Of a DNA stretch of 64,000 nucleotides, positions 17,344 to 24,600 are shown in pieces. The notes below the pieces were generated by a model. The model was not told the origin of the DNA and ran no database searches. It was given only the letters and a program-made list of their open reading frames with translations. The position numbers and the translations under genes were made by a program. The stretch comes from an uncultured Victivallis sp. (lineage in GTDB: Bacteria; Verrucomicrobiota; Lentisphaeria; Victivallales; Victivallaceae). Location of the stretch: the NCBI RefSeq assembly GCF_944391105.1, contig NZ_CALXSK010000007.1, positions 31,877 to 95,876 on the forward strand, in the 5' to 3' direction. How positions within the stretch are numbered: the stretch's first letter is position 1; each line of letters begins with the position of its first letter.

Positions 17344-18471
17344 ATGAAGAAACAGTGGCGTATTGCGGTCGCGTTCGATACGAAGCGGATTTTTCTCGGT
17401 GGACATGGCACCCACCTCGCTTTTGTCGGGCTGCCCGGAGTCGAACATGTGGCTCTGGCGGATTCCAATCCGGACGGACTCGATGAGCGAATGCGGCAAC
17501 TCGGGGTGAAGCGCCATTACGACGACTATCTGGAAATGCTCGACCGGGAGAAACCGCAGATCGTCGTGCTCGGCTCCCGGATTCCGGAGGAGCACACGTT
17601 CCAGATCCGGGCGGCTGCGGAGCGGGGCATTCACGTGCTTTGCGAAAAGCCGATGACCAACGATCTCCGCATCGCCGATGAGCTCATCGCCATCGCGGAG
17701 AAGCATAATGTGAAAATCGCCGTCGCCCATCTGGCGCGCCATGCTCTGGTGTTCCGGACAATGAAGCGAATGATCGAAGAAGGCGCGATCGGCACCCCGC
17801 TCACCTTCTATGGCCGGGGCAAGGAGGATGAGCGTGGCGGCGGCGAGGATATGGTGGTGCTGGGCACTCATATTCTCGATCTGGGGTGTTATCTCTTCGG
17901 CGCTCCGGAATCGGTCTCGGCGGAGATCATGCAGGAGGGTCGTCCGCTTCGGCGGGAGGATCGTTGCGTCACGAAGGAGCCGCTCGGGGCGGTCGCCGGG
18001 GATAATGTATTTGCGCTCTATCATTTTCCGAACGGCGTCCGCGGAATTTTCGAGAGCCGTCGCGGACTGTTTCGGAAGCAGGTGCGGATGGGAGTTTCTG
18101 TGGCCGGTACTGAGGGAATTTTAAGTGTCCGCTACGACAACGACCGGAAACTGCGGCTGAGCCGCACTCAGTTTCCGCCGGAGGACGAAGCCGCCTACGA
18201 GGAGGTGCCGCTGGTGGAGACCCGGGTCATTCCGGGCGCGGAGGAGCTGCGCGACTTCGGTTTTCTGTGGTATTTCCGGGATAACAACCGATTTGCCGCG
18301 TGGGATCTGCTCTGTGCGATCGAGGAGGATCGCCAGCCGCTGGCAAGTGCGTATGACGCCCGGGCGGCACTGGAGATGATTTACGGGGCCTATTCGTCGC
18401 AGTTGGCCGGGCGGGTGATTCCGCTGCCGCTCACGGATCGGGAGAACCCGCTCGAGACGAATCATTTGTGA
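17344..18471 (+). CDS. Gfo/Idh/MocA-family oxidoreductase
   Basis: The 375-residue protein has the family's central CEKPMTNDLRIADEL motif, and GTHILDLGCYLFG with the conserved His/Asp. The N-terminal nucleotide loop (AFDTKRIFLGGHGTHL) departs from the standard G-x-G-x-x-G. The start at 17344 is set by AGGAGGTGAAATC. Only 4 nt separate it from the epimerase stop. Two different Gfo/Idh/MocA enzymes in one operon would allow oxidation and later re-reduction of the same ring. Confidence 0.86.
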   Translation: MKKQWRIAVAFDTKRIFLGGHGTHLAFVGLPGVEHVALADSNPDGLDERMRQLGVKRHYDDYLEMLDREKPQIVVLGSRIPEEHTFQIRAAAERGIHVLCEKPMTNDLRIADELIAIAEKHNVKIAVAHLARHALVFRTMKRMIEEGAIGTPLTFYGRGKEDERGGGEDMVVLGTHILDLGCYLFGAPESVSAEIMQEGRPLRREDRCVTKEPLGAVAGDNVFALYHFPNGVRGIFESRRGLFRKQVRMGVSVAGTEGILSVRYDNDRKLRLSRTQFPPEDEAAYEEVPLVETRVIPGAEELRDFGFLWYFRDNNRFAAWDLLCAIEEDRQPLASAYDARAALEMIYGAYSSQLAGRVIPLPLTDRENPLETNHL

Positions 18472-18483
18472 GGGAGATGGACC

Positions 18484-19440
18484 ATGTATGCGATGAAGGT
18501 TGATGAAACAGGGGCCATGCACTGGACGGAGGTTCCCGATCCGGAAGCGAAAGCCGGCGAGGTTCTGCTGGGAATCCGGGCGGCGGCTTTGAACCGTGCG
18601 GATCTTCTGCAGCGGGCGGGCAAGTATCCGCCGCCGCCCGGCTGGCCGGAGTGGATGGGGCTGGAGGTGGCGGGCGTCGTTCTCGCCGCGCCCGCAGGAA
18701 GCCGCTGGAAGGCGGGCGGCGAGGTGTGCGCGCTGCTCGGCGGCGGCGGATACGCGGAGAAGATCGCCGTCCCGGAGGGGATGGTTCTGCCGCTTCCGCC
18801 GGGGCTTTCGATGACGGAGGCGGCTTCGCTGCCGGAGGTATTCGCAACCGCGTATTTGAATCTCTTCTTTGAGGCGAATATGAGGGCCGGGGAGACGGTT
18901 TTCGTACAGGCGGGGGCGAGCGGGCTCGGACTGGCGGCGATTCAGCTGGCGAAATCGTTCGGCGCGAAGGTGATGACCTCGGTCGGTTCGCCGGAGAAGG
19001 CCGAGGCGGTCCGCCTTCTCGGGGCGGACTGGGTGCTGGAACGCCATCGGGATGATCCGGTCGCGGCGTTCGAGGCGCATCCTGTGGATGTCGCGCTCGA
19101 CTGCGTCGGCGGCGAGGTGCTCGGGAGTTGCATCGAAAAACTCGCTCCCGGAGGGCGCTGGATTCTTATCTCGACCCTCGGCGGCGAATTTGCCCGGATC
19201 AGCCTCCGGCCGATTCTCAAGCGCGGAATCCGGCTGATCGGAAGCACGTTGCGAAGCCGCCCGACGGAGATGAAGGCGCGGATCCTGCGCGAACTTGAAG
19301 AGAAAGTCTGGCCGAAGTTCGGTTCGAAGGAGATTCGTCCGGTGATCCATGCGGTGCTGCCGATCCGGCGGGCGGAGGAGGCGCATGCGATTCTTCAGCG
19401 CAATGAAAACATCGGCAAGGTGGTGCTGGAGATCGATTGA
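18484..19440 (+). CDS. NAD(P)H:quinone oxidoreductase-like MDR protein
   Basis: The 318-residue protein resembles zeta-crystallin/PIG3 quinone oxidoreductases. It has an N-terminal GroES-like domain with ALNRADLLQRAGKYPPP and MGLEVAGVV. The NADPH-binding strand is QAGASGLGLAAIQLAK, and KIAVPEGMVLPLPPGLS leads into the linker. It needs no zinc. The start at 18484 follows GGGAGATGGACC. It is 12 nt after the Gfo/Idh gene and 1 nt before the transporter gene. It may recycle the cofactor or reduce an enone intermediate. Confidence 0.88.
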   Translation: MYAMKVDETGAMHWTEVPDPEAKAGEVLLGIRAAALNRADLLQRAGKYPPPPGWPEWMGLEVAGVVLAAPAGSRWKAGGEVCALLGGGGYAEKIAVPEGMVLPLPPGLSMTEAASLPEVFATAYLNLFFEANMRAGETVFVQAGASGLGLAAIQLAKSFGAKVMTSVGSPEKAEAVRLLGADWVLERHRDDPVAAFEAHPVDVALDCVGGEVLGSCIEKLAPGGRWILISTLGGEFARISLRPILKRGIRLIGSTLRSRPTEMKARILRELEEKVWPKFGSKEIRPVIHAVLPIRRAEEAHAILQRNENIGKVVLEID

Positions 19441-19441
19441 A

Positions 19442-20716
19442 ATGGTGTTCCGCACGGTTCGCGGCGGGGGGGCGGATCCGCTCGTTTTCCGCCGGAGGTT
19501 CTTTCTCCGACTGATCCTGTGCGGGACCGGGCTTTACTTCTTTGCGAACATTCAGCGGGTGGCGGTTCCGGGAGCGATCTTCGATCTCCTGCAGAGGGAT
19601 CTTCATCTCTCTGCGCCGGGAGTGACGGCGCTCGGTTCGGTTTTCATGTACGTTTACGCGCTGAATCAGTTGCTGATCGGGCTTTTCGTCAGCCGTTTCG
19701 GGGGGCGGCGGGTCATTCTGCCAGGGGCGTTTCTTTTCTGCCTCGGGTCGCTGTGTTTTCCGCTTTCGTCGGGAGGGTGGCTTTATTTCAGCCGGGCATT
19801 GACCGGATTCGGTGCAAGTTCGCTCTATCTGGCGCTCATCGATGAGACGATCCGCGCCAGCCGGAGAAACTATGCCATTGCGGTTTCTCTGGTGATTACG
19901 GCCGGATACGCGGGCGGCATCGTTGCCAATGCGCCGTTCGTCGCACTGGTCCGGGCAACCGGATGGCAGCGGGCGCTGCTCGGCGTTGCGGCCGCGACGA
20001 TTCTTTTCTATGTGCTTTTTGTCGTGTTCTCCTCCCGGCGGAAACTGCCGCCGGTCCGGCGCGACATACCGTTTCGATTCACCCCGTTCTTCCAGGTGCT
20101 TGGTGAGCGGAACAACCGGCTGGTGTTTCTGTTCAGCGGGATCAACTTCGGTTTATACTATGTGATTCAGACAGTGATCGGCAAGAAGTTTCTGGAGGAC
20201 TTCTGCGGATTTTCCTCGCTTCACGCGGCATGGATTCTGTCGTTGACGGGATTGATTTCCGCAGTGGCCGGAACATTGCTCGCGGTGTTGAGCCGAATGA
20301 CGGGTAATCGGCGGAGCGTCTTCTGCCGCGTCGCGGGAACGGTTTCGCTCACGGTGTTCGCTCTCATTGCATTGCTGTTGTTCTTCGACATTCGCAGCGG
20401 CTGGATCGCGCTGCTTTTCTGTCTGCTCGCCGCCACCGGAAGCATGTCGTCGATCGTGATTCCGCTGCTGCATGACACCAATCCGCGCGATCTCGGCGGT
20501 CCTGCGGTCTGCTTTATGAATTTCAGTTTTTACCTTGCCGTTGCTTTTTTCGGGAATCTGGCCGGCTGGCTGTTGAAGAGCTTTCCGCCGGAATCGGTCG
20601 GCGGAGCGCTGGTTTATTCCCGAAGCTCCTACCTTGCGGTGTTTTCGGTGCTGGCGTTCGCTTCGACCGCGGTATTTTTCTGCGCGATGAAGCTGCGCGA
20701 AAGGCGTTCGCCATGA
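19442..20716 (+). CDS. Major facilitator superfamily transporter
   Basis: The 424-residue protein has about 12 hydrophobic spans. The MFS loop signature between TM2 and TM3 reads GLFVSRFGGRRV. The start at 19442 lies one base after the preceding stop and removes a non-hydrophobic leader present in the longer frame. It ends the operon, so the probable role is uptake of the pathway's substrate (or release of its product) by proton or sodium symport. Substrate class is unknown. There is no clear terminator in the 53-bp gap to the convergent remnant gene. Confidence 0.87.
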   Translation: MVFRTVRGGGADPLVFRRRFFLRLILCGTGLYFFANIQRVAVPGAIFDLLQRDLHLSAPGVTALGSVFMYVYALNQLLIGLFVSRFGGRRVILPGAFLFCLGSLCFPLSSGGWLYFSRALTGFGASSLYLALIDETIRASRRNYAIAVSLVITAGYAGGIVANAPFVALVRATGWQRALLGVAAATILFYVLFVVFSSRRKLPPVRRDIPFRFTPFFQVLGERNNRLVFLFSGINFGLYYVIQTVIGKKFLEDFCGFSSLHAAWILSLTGLISAVAGTLLAVLSRMTGNRRSVFCRVAGTVSLTVFALIALLLFFDIRSGWIALLFCLLAATGSMSSIVIPLLHDTNPRDLGGPAVCFMNFSFYLAVAFFGNLAGWLLKSFPPESVGGALVYSRSSYLAVFSVLAFASTAVFFCAMKLRERRSP

Positions 20717-20769
20717 ATTCCGCTCTTCGGCCGCCTGAGCACCGGTTTCCCGCAGGGGGGAAGCTTCTT

Positions 20770-21123
20770 TTACAGCATCAGCAGCCGCACCTCATACGGT
20801 TGCAGAGTGACGACCGGGGGGAACTCCGGAATCATGCCCCGTTTCACTTCTCCCTCCCGCAGCGCGATCGATTCGACCGAGGGGAGAATCGGATCGGGAG
20901 TCGTCGCCGGGGCGTTGAGCAGATCGAGTTTCACATCCGTCTCGCGCCCGCTCTTGTTGATGAGCAGCACCCCGAACTTTTCCGGATTCCGGAACGCGAG
21001 GCACTCCACATCTCCGTTTCCGTTCATCCGGGAATCCTGCGCGGCAGCGACGGAGGCTCCGCATCCGGCGAAACGGGAGTCCGGCAGAACGCCGCCGAGC
21101 TCGGCGGTAGCAGAAATTTGCAC
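20770..21123 (-). pseudogene. C-terminal remnant of a secreted/glycoside-hydrolase-type protein
   Basis: About 95 readable residues end naturally at 20770 (QPYEVRLLML, stop). The stretch with CLAFRNPEKFGVLLINKSGR and VESIALREGE, and the final VTLQPYEVRLL, looks like the last beta-sandwich domain of a glycoside hydrolase. No N-terminal domain, catalytic residues, ribosome site or credible start exist. Upstream the frame soon hits a stop inside the neighbouring regulator remnant. It is best read as the tail of a gene whose front was deleted. Family assignment is uncertain. Confidence 0.5.
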
Positions 21124-21485
21124 CGGTTCACAACCAGTGAGGATCGGAACGTCTGTTCCTCCTTTTCACACTCAGGGTTGCGGATCTTCCGAATCAGGTA
21201 TTCGACGGCTTGCGCCCCCATGGTCCGGAGCGGCATCCGAATGCAGGAGACCGGCACCCCGATGGTTTCCGTGAAATTCTCGACATCGTCAAAGCAGATC
21301 ACGTCGAGATCTTCCGGCAGCCGGACACCGAGACGCGCGAGCACCTTTCGCACCGTCGGACGACTCACGTAAAACTGGCGGCAGAGCGTGCTTTCCGAGG
21401 GCAGAATCCCGCCCGGCAGCAGACGATGCTCCCGTATCTCGGAGAGCAGATACGTATATATGTCGTCGGTGATGTTCCTCTTCAC
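21024..21485 (-). pseudogene. Truncated GntR/LacI-chimeric regulator with internal deletion
   Basis: Residues 1-50 are a GntR winged helix (LPSESTLCRQFYVSRPTVRKVLARL). At about residue 52 the sequence jumps to GVRLPEDLDVICFDDVENF, which is the last quarter of a LacI-type sensor domain. About 200 residues of linker and sensor are missing relative to AraR-type regulators (about 350-370 residues). The C-terminus also lacks its own stop and reads about 23 residues into the hydrolase remnant. A GTG start follows GAGGTG. The operator-like palindrome upstream is intact. It could still make a small DNA-binding protein. Confidence 0.7.
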
Positions 21486-21499
21486 GCCGCACCTCGATG

Positions 21500-21523
21500 T
21501 TTACATGTAATATTACCTGTAAA
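21500..21523. promoter_or_regulatory. GntR-type operator palindrome
   Basis: A 24-bp inverted repeat with half-sites TTTACAtGTAAT and ATTACcTGTAAA has a single mismatched pair. It lies 15 bp upstream of the GTG of the truncated regulator and overlaps an AT-rich promoter region. It looks like the autoregulatory site of the original full-length regulator. Confidence 0.6.
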
Positions 21524-21603
21524 TATTATGATGCAAAGAGGAGAAAAAAAGCAAGTGCGCGGCAGAAGAAAAATGAAAAAAAGCGACCGGCGGCCCCTCC
21601 CTG

Positions 21604-21630
21604 GAAAAAGGCGGAGCAGAGCGCTCCGCC
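21604..21630 (-). terminator. Intrinsic terminator after the GH2-like gene
   Basis: On the minus strand GGCGGAGC, a 5-nt loop and GCTCCGCC form a perfect 8-bp stem followed by TTTTT. It lies about 20 nt after the hydrolase stop. Confidence 0.88.
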
Positions 21631-21649
21631 GGGAAGCGGCCGCCGGAGA

Positions 21650-24600
21650 TTACCAGCGATAGTAGCGGTACGGATCGTCGGAGGCGATCGGCCGATCCGT
21701 GTAGAAATCGAATCTCCGGGGAATCTTGAACTTGGGAATTCCGAGGATTCCACCGTACCGGTAGGTGTCGTTGCAGAGCACAACCAGCACATTTTTTCCG
21801 GGGCGAAGCCAATCGGAATCCACATGATGGATGCGGGCCGCCTCCCAGTAGTTATCCGGATGGGTCTGTTTGGTGACCTCTCCGAGGAAGTGCCCGTTCA
21901 GCCAGGTCCAGGATTCATCATCAATCGCCCCGAGGAACAGCTCAACATCGCCGGAAGAAGCAAACTCTCCGGGCAGTTCAAATTCCAGCCGATACCAGAA
22001 GAGCCCATCGTATTTCGCCAGCTCTTTGAACTGCACATCGAAATTTCCCGGCACCCGAACCGGACGCCATCTGGAATTCGGGCGGAAATCCGGGTTCATC
22101 CATCCCCGGTCGCGCCCCTCTCCCTCGGGATCGGCGATGCCGATCCAACGATCGTTCGGCAACTCGAATTTGAGATTGCCTTTCACGCCGTCGAACAGAG
22201 CGAAGAGTCCGCTTTCAAAACGTGCTCCGAGATTCGCGGCCAGACGGGAGACGAGGAAAGTCGACCGCCGCCGGGTCGTCCGGTAGTAAAACTCTTCCTC
22301 GTCGAATTTCCACGGCGGAAGCTGGCAACTTACGAAAACACCTTTCCCGTGCCGGACAATTCCGAGAGAACGTCCGCCCGCGGAATCCGGCGCAAAGGCG
22401 TCAAACTGCATTTTCCCGCGCCAGTGCAGTTCCGCGTTGCCGATTCCGGTGAACTCCGGCGTCGCGCGCAGGTTCTCCACTTGATCGGAATAATATCCGC
22501 CGGACTGGAGATGGAATTTTCCGGGCAGCATGGATTCGAGCTCTGCCTGTCCGAATCCGAGAGCGAGTACATTCAGCCCGGCAGCCACCGCGTCAGTCAG
22601 ATCACCCGGCTCTGCGCCCGGGCCGAGCACCAGCAGCGTTTCCGCCGGAGTCGAACCGGAGTCGGCAGAGCGGGGAATGCGCAGCGCGTCGAGCAGAGCG
22701 GCCCCCTCCGAACCGCCCAGATATCGCACATTCCGGGGGGCGGGACCGCGGGCGGAATCGAGTCGCTCCAATGCCCGGCCAAGCAGATCATCGGCCTGCG
22801 GCTCAATTTCCGTACGGCCTGTGACTGCAAGCTGGCAGAACATGATCCGGCCTTTTCCCTCGACAAACTCGACCAGCGGCACATACTGCAGATCGAAACC
22901 GCACTGCAGCAGCGGATTCCAGTTTCCGACCTGCGGCTTTTCAAACAGCACTTCCGTGAGGCTGCCGCGGTTGCCGGCCCGCCAGACCCGGGTGTTGCTG
23001 AAACCGTTCCAGTCCCACTGCGGCGAGGTTGCCTCATAGGGCACAAGCGGAAAGGTTCCCGGCAGCTGAGTCGCACTGCCGCGCCAGTCCCGCAAATCTC
23101 CGCTGAAATCCGACACGGAAAACACTTCACGGAATCCCTGTTCCGTCGTGCGCAGTCCGAGCCGGTTCAGCTCCTGCGCCGGCTGTTCGAGCACAAGGAG
23201 TTTCAGCCCGTTTTCCAGTCGCTGCGACAAATGCAGCGGAAATCCGTGCAGCGCATTGCGCCCGAGGATCAGAATCTCAATCCCGTTCAGATCGCGGTCG
23301 GAATGGACCGTACGGAACGGAATCCCGAGCCGGTTCAAAAGCAGTGAGGCTTTCCCCTCCGGATCGTAGAGACCGACTCTCGAAGCGAGTTTCACCGCAG
23401 CCTGCGCGACAAGATCGACCATGAAACGATCACAGCTTCTCCCCTGTCCCGGGAAATCGAACTCCGCCTCGAGCGCGAACTTCTCCGGTGCTCCGGCGGT
23501 CGGGATGGTGAATTCCACCGGCAGATCGCAGCGGCCCGCGGGAGCGACGACTGTGCTGCCGCTTTTTTCGATTCCGAGGGTCGGAACTCTCCAGCGCCAT
23601 TCGACTTTCGCTTCCCGACGGCTGTCGTTCAAAACCACGAGGGTTTTCCGCACGGTTTCGCCGGGGCGGAAATTGTGTCCCTCTTCGGTGATATCACCGG
23701 ATTTGCCGCCGATCCAGCCGAGAAATTCGGTGAATCCCGCGTGCACCGCCTCGCCGGTCGTATTGAGTTCGTACCTGGCAAAAGGATTGTTGATATACTC
23801 GCCGCGCGGAATCAGCAGATCCGGAACAAGTCCGGGCTGTTTCAGATTCCGGAAGCGATCGGGATTCTGCCGTACGCCCGGACCATCCGCCACCCATTTC
23901 CAGCAGAGGAACTGATCCCACGGCAGGATGCCGGAGATCCCCCTGGCGCGCAACGAGCGGAATACTCTCTGCGCATAATAGGCCCGGACACGGTTCACAT
24001 CCTCGACGCGGTTCATAATGCTGTTTCCGCCGAGGGCGCTGAAAAAGGTCAATTCATTCCCCTTGATCATCTTCTCCTGATGGTCATAGAGTTTCTGTTT
24101 GGCAGGTTCGTCACGGTAGGCTTTCTCACCGAGGATTGCGGCATTGAACTCATTGGTCCACAGGCACTGCAGCCCTTTGGTCGACCAGATGAAAGAGGGA
24201 CCGCGGTAACTCGACCAGCTTGCGACGTGCGGCAGCCCCCATTCAACGAAGACGAGCGGCATCGTGCCGTTTTTCTCCCAGTTTTCGAGCCAGTCGGCCC
24301 GCTCCTGCCGCGGCGCCCAGTTCAAATAGCAGTTCAGGGTATAGACGTCGCCGATGTTGCCTCCCTCATGGTGATAAATCGGGCGGCTCGGATCGAGTTT
24401 CCGGGCGATGTTTTCCGCGAGCACGGCCTGGGCGCGGTTCGCAAGTGCTCCATCCGGCAGAGCCTCTTCGGGTTTATAGGCGGTGCCGATCCGCATCGGA
24501 TTCTGATCGCCGGAGTAACCGGTCGCGTTGTGATTCATGACCAGCATAACGACGCCTGGAACATTCTGAAAACGGCGGATCAGGTGTTCCGCCTGTCTCC

